From contig CAYMKL010000043.1 of the NCBI GenBank assembly GCA_964390805.1, positions 1 through 47,093 of the forward strand: a stretch of DNA of 47,093 bases, in the 5' to 3' direction. A model generated the notes under the pieces. That model did no database searches, was not told the DNA's origin, and was given only the letters and a program-made list of their open reading frames with translations. The DNA is from CAYMKL01 sp964390805. Its GTDB lineage: Bacteria; Chloroflexota; Anaerolineae; VGOG01. Positions 33,161 to 41,452 of this stretch are shown here, one piece after another. Numbering within the stretch: position 1 is the stretch's first letter; every line of letters begins with the position of its first letter. Position numbers and translations under genes: made by a program.

Positions 33161-34882
33161 CTAGAATCGGATAAAGAGCCACAACGTCCCGGCAATCACG
33201 GTGACGATCATGGCCGGGAAACCGACCTTTATAAACTCTTTGTAAGTGATGGGATACCCCGCCCGCTCGGCGATGCCGGCCGTCACCAGGTTGGCCGAAG
33301 CGCCGATGAGAGAGCTGTTGCCGCCCATGGCTGATCCCACCGACAGCCCGTAGAACAGCGCCTTGTTCCCCGCGCCCGGCACTGTGCGCGTGAGGAAGCC
33401 GACCACCGGCAGCATGGCCGCCGTGAAGGGGATGTTGGCGATTATGCCCGACAGGATGGCCCCGGCCCAAACCAGCACCAGCAGCGCTAGTGACAGGTTC
33501 TCCCCTACCAATGCCTTGATCCCAGCAGCGATGAAGCTGATCAGCCCCACCTCCTGGATGGCCCCGACGAGCATGAACAAGGCGATGAAGAACACCAGCG
33601 TCGTCCAGTCCACCACTTTCAGCATTCCCTCGATATCGGGCGTGACCCACATCAGCATGGCCACCGCGCCCATGATGGCTGTCACCGCTGGCGCCAGGTG
33701 AATGCTCTCGCCGATGATGAAAAGCACCAACATCACCATGAACACGACGCTCGCTTTGGTCAGCTTTCGTGGCTTGGTGATGCGCCCACTCTCCTTCAGC
33801 CGCTCCAGCAGGGCCTCCGACAGCCCACCGCCTCTGGTCAACAGTTGTTGGCGGTAAGCGATCAGGATGTAGACGATCAGAGCGGCCAGGGCCAGCAGCA
33901 CACCGGGCGTCAGGTTGAGGAGAAAGTCGTTGAAGGCGAGGTCGGCGTAGGAGCCGATGAGGATGTTGGTCGGCGTGCCTATGAGAGTGCTGATGCCACC
34001 CACGTTGGAGGCCAGTACCTCTGGCAGCAGCAGCGACAGGGGATTGATTCCCACTGCCAGCGCGATTTGGATGGTCATGGGCGTCATGAGCAGCATGGTG
34101 GTCACGTTGTCCAGCAGCGCGGAGGCCACGGCGGTGATGACCATCAGAATGATCACCAGCAGCCAGGCCCGTCCGCCGGAGAGGCGATATGACTGGTAGG
34201 CCAGCCACTGGAAGATGCCGGTCTCTTCGATGACGCCGATGACGATCATCATGCCCATCACCAGGAAGATGACGTCGAAATCCACGTATTCTATGGCCCG
34301 TTCGAAGTCGAAGATGAACAGATCCGGGCGGATCGCGCCGCCCACGAAGCTGACGCCCAGCACTATCGCTGTGCCCAGCAGCGCGGCCATGGTGTTGTGC
34401 AGCTTTTCCAGAGCGATGAGGGCCAGGACGCCCACAAAGACCAGCGTCGCTATCCAGAAGCCCAGGGTGAGCCGCCGCTCCAGGGTGATGTCGGGCAGGC
34501 GCAGGGTGTGGCCCTGGCGCAGGTAGCTCAGGTGGACGACATCGGCGATCCAGGTCGTCGCCTCAAAGTGGGGACGTTCGATCTCCACCCGCAGCGAGTC
34601 TATCGCGCCCTCGGGCAGATCGAGCATGAAGACGCCATCGGGCTGGCTCTCGCTGACGACGGTCGGTTCCTCTGCGTCGTTCAGGTAAGCGGCCACCTCT
34701 GCGCCGCGCACCGGCTCGCCCTGCAGGTCTATCACGCGGCCAGCCAGGGCTGGAGGGTCGGCCGCATAAGCCGGCGATGGCTTCAACAGGCCCATCTGGC
34801 TCACCCCTACAATGAACACCAGCAAGGCTATTACAGCGGAATAGTTCTTCTGTCTAGGAGTTATTAGCGCAGACATTGTCAT
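33161..34882 (-). CDS. SLC13/ArsB-NhaD-type anion permease with extracellular regulatory-like domain, second copy
   Basis: 573 aa. Order: N-terminal export helix (about 15-40, ending SPAYAADPP), carboxypeptidase-regulatory-like beta-sandwich (about 42-125, LAGRVIDLQGEPVRGAEV), then about 12 membrane helices. Family signatures: LLDNVTTMLLMTP, ASNVGGISTLIGTPTNILIGS and GGNSSLIGASANLVTAG, two inverted half-sites as in the ion-transporter superfamily. Substrate cannot be told from sequence: candidates are carboxylates, sulfate, arsenite or Na+/H+ exchange. A second start (codon 3) is possible; no strong ribosome-binding site precedes either. Paired with the stress protein encoded next. Confidence 0.9.
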   Translation of the reverse strand: MTMSALITPRQKNYSAVIALLVFIVGVSQMGLLKPSPAYAADPPALAGRVIDLQGEPVRGAEVAAYLNDAEEPTVVSESQPDGVFMLDLPEGAIDSLRVEIERPHFEATTWIADVVHLSYLRQGHTLRLPDITLERRLTLGFWIATLVFVGVLALIALEKLHNTMAALLGTAIVLGVSFVGGAIRPDLFIFDFERAIEYVDFDVIFLVMGMMIVIGVIEETGIFQWLAYQSYRLSGGRAWLLVIILMVITAVASALLDNVTTMLLMTPMTIQIALAVGINPLSLLLPEVLASNVGGISTLIGTPTNILIGSYADLAFNDFLLNLTPGVLLALAALIVYILIAYRQQLLTRGGGLSEALLERLKESGRITKPRKLTKASVVFMVMLVLFIIGESIHLAPAVTAIMGAVAMLMWVTPDIEGMLKVVDWTTLVFFIALFMLVGAIQEVGLISFIAAGIKALVGENLSLALLVLVWAGAILSGIIANIPFTAAMLPVVGFLTRTVPGAGNKALFYGLSVGSAMGGNSSLIGASANLVTAGIAERAGYPITYKEFIKVGFPAMIVTVIAGTLWLFIRF

Positions 34883-34922
34883 AGGATGATCACACGATCA
34901 TTTGTGTCAGCCCAAGCTCTGA

Positions 34923-34952
34923 GCCCCGTCCCCGGGGCAGCCCGGGGACGGG
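34923..34952. repeat. Very strong GC hairpin between modules
   Basis: GCCCCGTCCCCGGG and CCCGGGGACGGGC face each other across a short loop in the 98-nt spacer between the first stress protein and the second permease. There is no T-tract. It may be an RNA-stability or processing element or a weak terminator. Confidence 0.6.
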
Positions 34953-34980
34953 CCTTTGAGCCTTAAGTTGATACTGACGA

Positions 34981-35406
34981 TCACACGATGACGGCTTCTA
35001 CGCCCGTTTCGGCCTCAATCTCGGCGGCGAAGGCCTCCAGGCTGGCCGGCACAAAAGCGCTTTCCGTGCCAGCCGGCTGGCCCAGCACTACCAGGTCAAC
35101 TCCCTCCTCGCAGGCAGCAGCCTTCAACTCGTTCCGAAATTCCCCGCGCCGGAGCAAGTAATCGGCGGCCACGCCTTGCTTCTGGGCCCGCTCCTGGGCC
35201 ATGGCCAGCAGGAACTCGCCCATGCGGCTCATCTCCTCGGCTACCACGTCGGGGCGGACGGCGCGTCCCGTCTTGTCCAGAAAATGGGTATCAACCACAA
35301 AAAGGAACAGCAGCTCGTCGCCGCGCTCCTGGGCCAGAGCAATTGCTGCATCCTGGGTGCAATAGCTGGCCTCTCCCCCCCGGGTGGCGCATAGAATCTT
35401 GCTCAT
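34981..35406 (-). CDS. Universal stress protein family, first copy
   Basis: 141 aa (MSKILCATRGGEASYCTQDA; LLFLFVVDTHFLDKTGR; LVVLGQPAGTESAF). UspA-like fold without an evident ATP-binding glycine motif. It starts 30 nt after the first permease stop with a usable GAGGAG site. It is nearly the same as the second copy, so the permease-stress-protein unit was duplicated as a block. Confidence 0.87.
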   Translation of the reverse strand: MSKILCATRGGEASYCTQDAAIALAQERGDELLFLFVVDTHFLDKTGRAVRPDVVAEEMSRMGEFLLAMAQERAQKQGVAADYLLRRGEFRNELKAAACEEGVDLVVLGQPAGTESAFVPASLEAFAAEIEAETGVEAVIV

Positions 35407-35435
35407 GGTGCACTCCTCTCCTTATGTAAAAAGCA

Positions 35436-37160
35436 TTAGAATTTAATCAACAGCCACGTGACCCCTACAGCCACGGTCAGGATCATGGCTGGCATACCGA
35501 CTTTGAGAAAGTCAACATACGTGATGCGATACCCCGCCCGTTCGGCGATGCCGGCCGTCACCATGTTGGCCGAAGCGCCGATGAGCGTACTGTTGCCGCC
35601 CATGGCTGCCCCGACGGACAGGCTATAATAGAGTGCCTGGTTCGATGCGCCCGGCACGGTGCTGGTGAGAAACTTTACCACCGGCAACATGGCCGCTGCA
35701 AAGGGAATGTTGTCCACAACGCCCGACAAAAAGCCGGCCGACCAGGCCACCACCAGAATAGTGGCTGTCAGGTTGTCACCCACCACCCGCCCGATGCCAG
35801 CGGCGATGATGCTGATAAGCCCTACTTCCTGGATGGCCCCGACGAGGATGAACAGGGTAATGAAGAACACCAGTGTCGTCCAGTCCACCACTTTAAGCAT
35901 CTCCTCAATGTCCGGCGCAACCCAGAGGAGCATGGCCACCGCGCCCATGATGGCTGTCACCGCCGGCACCAGGTGGATGCTCTCGCCGACGATGAAAAGC
36001 ACCAGCATCACGATGAACACGATGCCCGCTTTGGTGAGTTTTTGAGGCTGGGTGATGCGCCCGCTCTCTTTCAGCCGCTCCAGCAACGCTTCCGACAGTC
36101 CGTCGCTTCGGGTAAACAGTTGTTTGCGATAGTAGACGAGGACGTAGGCTATCAGGACAACCATGGCCATCAGCACGCCGGGCGTCAGGTTGAGGAGAAA
36201 GTCGGTGAAGTTGAGGTTGGCATAGGAGCCGATGAGGATGTTGGTCGGCGTACCGATGAGGGTGCTGATGCCGCCCACGTTGGAGGCCAGCACCTCCGGC
36301 AGCAGCAGCGACAGAGGGTTGATGCCCACTGCCAGCGCGATCTGGATGGTAATGGGGGTCATGAGCAGCATAGTGGTCACGTTGTCCAGCAGCGCGGAGG
36401 CCACGGCGGTGATGATCATCAGGATGATCACCAACAGCCAGGCTCGCCCTCGTGAGAAGCGGTAGGCCTGATAGGCCAGCCACTGAAAGATGCCGGTCTC
36501 TTCGATGACGCCGACGACGATCATCATGCCCATCACCAGGAAGATGACGTCAAAGTGCACGTATTCTATCGCCCGTTCAAAGTCAAAGATGAACAGGTTG
36601 GGGTTGATGGCGCCGCCCACAAAGCTGGTGCCCAGCACTATCGCTATGCCCAGCAGCGCGGCCATGGTGTTGTGCAGCTTTTCCAGAGCGATAAGGGCCA
36701 GGACGCCCGCAAAGACCAGCGTGGCCACCCAGAAGCCGGGCGTGATGCGCCGGGGCAGCTCAATATCCGGCAGCCGCACTGACTCGCCAGCGTTGAGACG
36801 CATCACGTCTTCTTCTTCCAGCTCCATCTCCAAAAACTGGAAGTGGGTACGATCTAGTTCGACGACCAGGTGCGGGGAGAATTGCCGGGGCGGCAAGTCC
36901 ACGACGAAGGTACCGTCGTGTTGGCTTTCGGCAATGGCGATGAACTCGGCATCAGTCCCTTCGCGAACACCCACCTCGGCGCCGTGCACCGGCTCGCCCT
37001 GCGAGTCTACCACGCGGCCAGCCAGGGCTGGTGGGCCGGCTGCATAAGCCGGCGATGGATTCCAGGGGCCCACCTGGCTCACGACTACGATGAACATCAG
37101 CAGGACTACCATAACAAAACAGATCTTCTGTCTAAGAGCTACACGAGTGGATTTGATCAT
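35436..37160 (-). CDS. SLC13/ArsB-NhaD-type anion permease with extracellular regulatory-like domain, first copy
   Basis: 574 aa. Start at the ATG at 37160, which has GGAGGTG 6 nt upstream; the in-frame ATG at 37175 overlaps that site. Order: export helix ending SPAYAAGPP, carboxypeptidase-regulatory-like domain (LAGRVVDSQGEPVHGAEV), about 12 helices with LLDNVTTMLLMTP, GTPTNILIGSYANL and GGNSTLIGASANMVTAG. It is the head of the threefold array, 69 nt after the Lon-type protease gene. Substrate unknown. Close to the second copy through the membrane part, more different in the external domain, which may tune specificity or sensing. Confidence 0.91.
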   Translation of the reverse strand: MIKSTRVALRQKICFVMVVLLMFIVVVSQVGPWNPSPAYAAGPPALAGRVVDSQGEPVHGAEVGVREGTDAEFIAIAESQHDGTFVVDLPPRQFSPHLVVELDRTHFQFLEMELEEEDVMRLNAGESVRLPDIELPRRITPGFWVATLVFAGVLALIALEKLHNTMAALLGIAIVLGTSFVGGAINPNLFIFDFERAIEYVHFDVIFLVMGMMIVVGVIEETGIFQWLAYQAYRFSRGRAWLLVIILMIITAVASALLDNVTTMLLMTPITIQIALAVGINPLSLLLPEVLASNVGGISTLIGTPTNILIGSYANLNFTDFLLNLTPGVLMAMVVLIAYVLVYYRKQLFTRSDGLSEALLERLKESGRITQPQKLTKAGIVFIVMLVLFIVGESIHLVPAVTAIMGAVAMLLWVAPDIEEMLKVVDWTTLVFFITLFILVGAIQEVGLISIIAAGIGRVVGDNLTATILVVAWSAGFLSGVVDNIPFAAAMLPVVKFLTSTVPGASNQALYYSLSVGAAMGGNSTLIGASANMVTAGIAERAGYRITYVDFLKVGMPAMILTVAVGVTWLLIKF

Positions 37161-37179
37161 AGATTGCACCTCCATGCAA

Positions 37180-37209
37180 GGAACAACGGACTGATGGGAT
37201 TTAACGGAC
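37180..37209 (+). repeat. 30-bp inverted repeat, left copy
   Basis: Begins GGAACAACGGACTGATGGGA and ends AACGGAC. The reverse complement of 41420-41449 matches it at 28 of 30 positions. It lies between the Lon-type protease and the first permease. Confidence 0.75.
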
Positions 37210-37229
37210 GGGCAGGGTCTGCAGATCGG

Positions 37230-39671
37230 TTATCCACCCTGCTCCTCCTCTTCCTCCCCACCTCCCGCGCCCTTCTCTGTCTCCTCCTTCTTGCCGAAAT
37301 CCCGCATCATCTCCGCCAGTTCCCGCAGACGCTTGTCCACTAAGTCATTCACGGAATCCTCTTCGAAGGTCCCATCTTCTTGCCTGACGCCGGCCTTGAC
37401 TCCCGTCAGGATTTCGATCCCTTCGTCAATGGTCTTTACGGCCCAGATGTGGAACTTGCCCTCTCTGACCGCCTCCACCACCTCTTCTTTGAGCATCAGG
37501 TTCTGCACGTTGCTTTGGGGGATGAGCACCCCCTGCTGGCCGGTCAGTCCCTTGGCTTTGCAGGTCTCGAAGAAGCCTTCGACCTTCTCGTTCACCCCGC
37601 CGATGGCCTGCACCTCTCCCTTCTGGTTGACGGAGCCGGTGACGGCGATACCCTGCTTGATGGGAAGGCCAGAGAGGCTGGAGAGGAGAGCATAAAGCTC
37701 AGTACTGGAGGCGCTGTCCCCCTCCACCCCTGAGTAACTCTGCTCGAACACCAGACGGGCCGAGAGGCTGAGGGGCTTGTCCTGAGCATATTTGTCGGCC
37801 AGATAGCCACTCAGGATCATCACCCCCTTGGTATGGAGGGGACCACCTAGCTTGGCCTCCCGCTCAATGTCTATGAGCCCCGCCTGTCCCAGGCCTATGC
37901 TGGCCGTGATCCGAGAAGGCCGGCCGAAAGAGATGTCGCCAAGGCCGGAGACAGCGAGACCGTTCACCTGGCCCACCTCCTCCCCCACCGCGTCAATGAT
38001 GATGCTACCTCGCTCGATCATCTCGTTGACCCTCTCCTGAACGAGATTAGAGCGATAGTACTTCTCCTCGATGGCCTTCTGCACGTGAGCGACGCTCGTG
38101 TAAACGTGACCCTCCTGGCTCGCATAGAAACTAGCCTCCCGGATGATGTCCGAGATTTCGCCAAACCTGGCGGAGAGCTTCTCCTGATCCTGAGCCAGCC
38201 GGGAGCTGTGCTCAACGATCTTGGCCAACGCCGAGGCATCCAGGTGTTTCAGATTCTCCTCACAGCAAAGGGTGCAGACAAAGGCGGCGTAGTTGCTTAT
38301 GTTCTCGTCCGTGCGGTCCATGCGGGTGTCGAAATCCGCTTTGACCTTGAAGAGCTCGCTGAAATCCTCATCCAGGGTGTAGAGGAGATAGTAGAGGTTG
38401 GGTTGTCCGATGAGAACTATTTTGGCGTCCAAGGGGATGGGCTCGGGCCGCAGGCTCTTGGTGGTGACAAAGCCCAACCTCTCTCCTGCCTCCTCTACAG
38501 CGATCTCTTTGCTCCTGACAGCTCGCTTCAAGCTATCCCAAGAGAAGGGGTTACGCAACAACTCTTCGACGGATAGCACCAGGTAGCCGCCGTTGGCCCG
38601 GTGGAGAGAGCCCTCCCGGATCATGGTGAAGTCGGTGATGAGGGCACCGAACTGGGCCTCCTTCTCTATCCGCCCAAAAAGGTTACTATAGGTGGGGTTG
38701 AGCTCCATAACCACCGGCGCCCCCTCAAGCTCGAAGTTGTCCACAACGACATTCACCTCATATTTCCTGAAGCGTAACTCCGCTGCCCCAGGCGCGGCCA
38801 GGGGAGAAACAGGCTGGGCCTGAGCTTCACCCCTGAACTGGGAGAGGTTCTCCACGATGTCATCCTGCATCTCCTTCAAGCAGTCCACGATCTCCGGCAG
38901 GTCCTCGTATTTTTCCATCAATTCGGTAATCGCGGGGGCCACAGCGTAGAGAGCTACCTCCTGGTCCAGTTTCTGTAGAGCTTCGTTGGCTTTCTTCTCC
39001 AGGCCCGTGAGCTGCCTCATAGCCCTCTTTAGCTCCTCTTGCAGGCCCTCCCGTTTTTGCAGCACTACTTCTTTTACTTCCGGACTCAGCGCCCTGAATT
39101 CCTCTTCGCTGAGGGGCTTTCCCTCCATCACAGGAATAATCAACAGGCCCATAGGGCTCATTTGCAGAAGGAATCCCTCCCCCTGAGCCTTCTCGCCCAT
39201 TTGAGAGGTAAGCTCCTGTCTCTGCCTCTGAAAGCCTTGCACCGTCTCCTCTCGTCTGGCGGCATACTCATCGCTCTCGAAGATTCGTGGAATCTCTCGC
39301 CGCGCCCCATCCACCAGGTCCTTCATGTCCTTTTGGAATTCTCGCCCTCTGCCTGGGGACAGGCGGAGGGCCTTGGGGCGATAAGGGTCACGAAAGTTGT
39401 AGACGTAGCACCAGTCGGAGGGCACCGCCTTGTCCTTGGCTATTCCCTCCAGGAAGCGCTTGACGGCCGTTGTCTTTCCCGTACCAGGTGGTCCGGCCAC
39501 GTAGATGTTGAACCCAAAATCCTGGATTCCCAGTCCGAAATCGAGAGCTCTGACCGCCCTCTCCTGGCCGATGATGACCTCGAGGCGCTCCATCTCCTCG
39601 GTTGTCTCACAGTCCAGCATCTGGGGGTCGCAGATCCTTCGGAGTTTGTCAACGGGCAGTTTTTCTGCCAT
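37230..39671 (-). CDS. Lon-family ATP-dependent protease (LonB-like, AAA_32 type)
   Basis: 813 aa. Start ATG at 39671 with GAGGAGG 6 nt upstream; a 25-codon in-frame extension has no such site. N-terminal part with Walker A GPPGTGKTT (about residues 58-66), a long central insertion with coiled coil (about 130-280), then AAA core (ELNPTYSNLFGRIE; GSLHRANGGYLVL) and C-terminal Lon protease domain. The catalytic dyad is Ser653 (EGDSASS) and Lys696 (NEKVEG), 43 residues apart as in Lon. Acidic, Glu/Gly-rich tail. It unfolds and degrades proteins in the cytoplasm. Sits next to the permease array and may share its transcript. Confidence 0.93.
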   Translation of the reverse strand: MAEKLPVDKLRRICDPQMLDCETTEEMERLEVIIGQERAVRALDFGLGIQDFGFNIYVAGPPGTGKTTAVKRFLEGIAKDKAVPSDWCYVYNFRDPYRPKALRLSPGRGREFQKDMKDLVDGARREIPRIFESDEYAARREETVQGFQRQRQELTSQMGEKAQGEGFLLQMSPMGLLIIPVMEGKPLSEEEFRALSPEVKEVVLQKREGLQEELKRAMRQLTGLEKKANEALQKLDQEVALYAVAPAITELMEKYEDLPEIVDCLKEMQDDIVENLSQFRGEAQAQPVSPLAAPGAAELRFRKYEVNVVVDNFELEGAPVVMELNPTYSNLFGRIEKEAQFGALITDFTMIREGSLHRANGGYLVLSVEELLRNPFSWDSLKRAVRSKEIAVEEAGERLGFVTTKSLRPEPIPLDAKIVLIGQPNLYYLLYTLDEDFSELFKVKADFDTRMDRTDENISNYAAFVCTLCCEENLKHLDASALAKIVEHSSRLAQDQEKLSARFGEISDIIREASFYASQEGHVYTSVAHVQKAIEEKYYRSNLVQERVNEMIERGSIIIDAVGEEVGQVNGLAVSGLGDISFGRPSRITASIGLGQAGLIDIEREAKLGGPLHTKGVMILSGYLADKYAQDKPLSLSARLVFEQSYSGVEGDSASSTELYALLSSLSGLPIKQGIAVTGSVNQKGEVQAIGGVNEKVEGFFETCKAKGLTGQQGVLIPQSNVQNLMLKEEVVEAVREGKFHIWAVKTIDEGIEILTGVKAGVRQEDGTFEEDSVNDLVDKRLRELAEMMRDFGKKEETEKGAGGGEEEEEQGG

Positions 39672-39703
39672 TTCTTTCCTCCTCGTTATTCTATTCGTTG
39701 CCT

Positions 39704-40777
39704 CTACAAGCCGGCAAAGCGCTCCAGCAGCCGCTGGATGAGCCACACAGCGACCGGCAATAGCACTGGCGAGAGCGCAACGCGCAGTGTTCCGGGCTGC
39801 CAGGGCCAGGTCGAGATTTTCGCTAACATATCTCGTTCGATTTCCAGGCTGCTTATCGCCCTGTACAATTCCGACATCTCTGTCAGGTCCATGGTATCCA
39901 CGCGGCGATGGAGCTCGGCGATGGCGGTCTCCAGTCGCCGGTTGGCCTCAGATTCCAGACGCCCCTTCTCCTCGACCATGCGCCGGTGCATGCCACGCAG
40001 CGGCAGGACAAAAGTCACTGCTGCCAGAAGCATCATGAAGGCCATGATCCCAACGGCCAGGGGGTCCGTTTCAAGCATAAACTCGTACATGACCAGGACC
40101 GCAGTGTCTGCGAGAAACAGGTAGCCCATAGCGGTGCGCACTGTCAGGCCCGAGAAGGCGTAGAGAGGGTCGGGCTGAAAGAGGTTGATGTGCATGACTG
40201 CGGCGTGGATGCGGCTCACCATCGTAAGTTGATGGACGGTTTGATAGACGAGGGCTCCAAAACACACTAAGGTAAGGATGGCGATAGCGCTGCCAAAGGC
40301 AATCGCTAAGAGCGAGGTGTGGTAGTAGGAATTAGGTACAGTCGGATTGTACAGAACGTTCAGGGCTGCTATTGCGGCACAGATGCCGCTGGCCAGCAGC
40401 GTGCCCCGCGCCGGCTGAGTGGTGAGCCGATAATGGAGCCGGTCATACTCTGCCTCGCTCACCGTCAGCGCCGGTCGAAACGCGCGGAGCGCCGCACTCG
40501 CTGCTCCTTTCAAATAGTGCATCAGGGCCAGCAAATAGGCACCATCTCCTGCACCCACTGTGTAGAATGGTGTGATGGTACCCAGCGGCTCTGATCCGTC
40601 CAGCCATTTGACCGCGTTGGCCATCAGGAATAAGGCCAGCCACAGCGCTATGTAGAACAGCCAACTCGGCCCTGGCAGCCCGCTGACCCAGTCAATGAAG
40701 CGATCAACCCAACTGGGCGGGTAGGGCTGCGCCATGGGCTCGCTGTTGCCGGCAGATTGATGGATGCTTGTTGCCAT
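39704..40777 (-). CDS. Polytopic membrane protein of unknown function
   Basis: 357 aa; I do not recognise a family. Start at codon ATG 40777 is favoured by AAGGGG 9 nt before it (ATG at 40786 abuts that site). Visible: about seven hydrophobic helices (WLFYIALWLALFLMANAV; LLASGICAAIAALNVLY; SLLAIAFGSAIAILTLVCF; two further around 230-270), then a roughly 80-residue cytoplasmic coiled coil (MHRRMVEEKGRLESEANRR) and a last C-terminal helix. No catalytic motif. It ends 32 nt before the Lon-type gene and could be its membrane partner or unrelated. Confidence 0.75.
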   Translation of the reverse strand: MATSIHQSAGNSEPMAQPYPPSWVDRFIDWVSGLPGPSWLFYIALWLALFLMANAVKWLDGSEPLGTITPFYTVGAGDGAYLLALMHYLKGAASAALRAFRPALTVSEAEYDRLHYRLTTQPARGTLLASGICAAIAALNVLYNPTVPNSYYHTSLLAIAFGSAIAILTLVCFGALVYQTVHQLTMVSRIHAAVMHINLFQPDPLYAFSGLTVRTAMGYLFLADTAVLVMYEFMLETDPLAVGIMAFMMLLAAVTFVLPLRGMHRRMVEEKGRLESEANRRLETAIAELHRRVDTMDLTEMSELYRAISSLEIERDMLAKISTWPWQPGTLRVALSPVLLPVAVWLIQRLLERFAGL

Positions 40778-40817
40778 TCGTTTCATCCCCTTGATTCGTT
40801 GTTATATGATTGATTTC

Positions 40818-41339
40818 TCAGCCCTCAAGGGCCGCGATGATGGTCCGACAGAAGGCAGGCAAATCACTGGGAACGCGAGAGGTGATGAGGTTGCCGTCCC
40901 GCACCACCTCCTGGTCCAAATAAGTCGCACCAGCGTTGATGACATCGTCCTTGATGGCACTGACACAAGTCACCTTGCGGCCCTTCAGGATGCCTGCCGA
41001 AATCAGCACCCACCCGGCATGGCAGATGGCAGCCACCACCTTGCCCTGCTCGTTAGCCTGCCGAACCAGCTTGAGGACGGCCTCGTAGCGCCGCAAAAGG
41101 TCCGGGGCGTAGCCGCCAGGCACGATGATGGCGTCGAAGTCAGCGGCCTCAACCTCATCGGCCGAGGCATCCACTGTCACAGGGTAGCCGCGCTTGCTGG
41201 CGTAAGTCTCTGCGCTGCCCGAACCAATGACCTTCACCTCGCCCCCCGCCTCTCGCAGACGCAAAAGGGGATACCAAAGCTCTAGTTCTTGGTAGTTGTT
41301 CTCTGCTAGAATGGCTATGCGTTTACCGGTTAGACTCAT
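40818..41339 (-). CDS. DJ-1/PfpI-family protein (type 1 glutamine amidotransferase-like)
   Basis: 173 aa. Start at ATG 41339: GAGGAGG lies 7 nt before it and itself overlaps an in-frame upstream ATG (41354). The class I glutaminase-like fold is seen in RIAILAENNYQELELWYPLL, IIVPGGYAPDLLRR and the nucleophile elbow AAICHAGW with Cys106. It has the PfpI-type Glu near residue 18. Members act as protein/glyoxal deglycases, chaperones or proteases. Next to a Lon-family protease, a role in protein quality control is plausible. It precedes the membrane protein by 40 nt. Confidence 0.92.
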   Translation of the reverse strand: MSLTGKRIAILAENNYQELELWYPLLRLREAGGEVKVIGSGSAETYASKRGYPVTVDASADEVEAADFDAIIVPGGYAPDLLRRYEAVLKLVRQANEQGKVVAAICHAGWVLISAGILKGRKVTCVSAIKDDVINAGATYLDQEVVRDGNLITSRVPSDLPAFCRTIIAALEG

Positions 41340-41419
41340 TGTTGGCCTCCTCATGTGTTTATGGAATAAGTAACGGGGAATGGGGTAACGAGCAATATGT
41401 CAACGAGTATTGAGAGCCA

Positions 41420-41449
41420 GTCCGTTGAATCCCACCAGTCCGTTGTTCC
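41420..41449 (-). repeat. 30-bp inverted repeat, right copy
   Basis: Read on the minus strand it begins GGAACAACGGACTGGTGGGA and ends AACGGAC, two mismatches from 37180-37209 in the opposite orientation. It lies just past the stop of the HerA-like gene, so the pair brackets the PfpI, membrane protein and Lon genes. Confidence 0.75.
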
Positions 41450-41452
41450 TTC

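Noticed and set aside
33078..34208. 376-codon minus-strand frame inside the second permease
   Set aside because: His/Arg/Gly-rich out-of-frame shadow; the permease frame in the same place has clear helices and family motifs.
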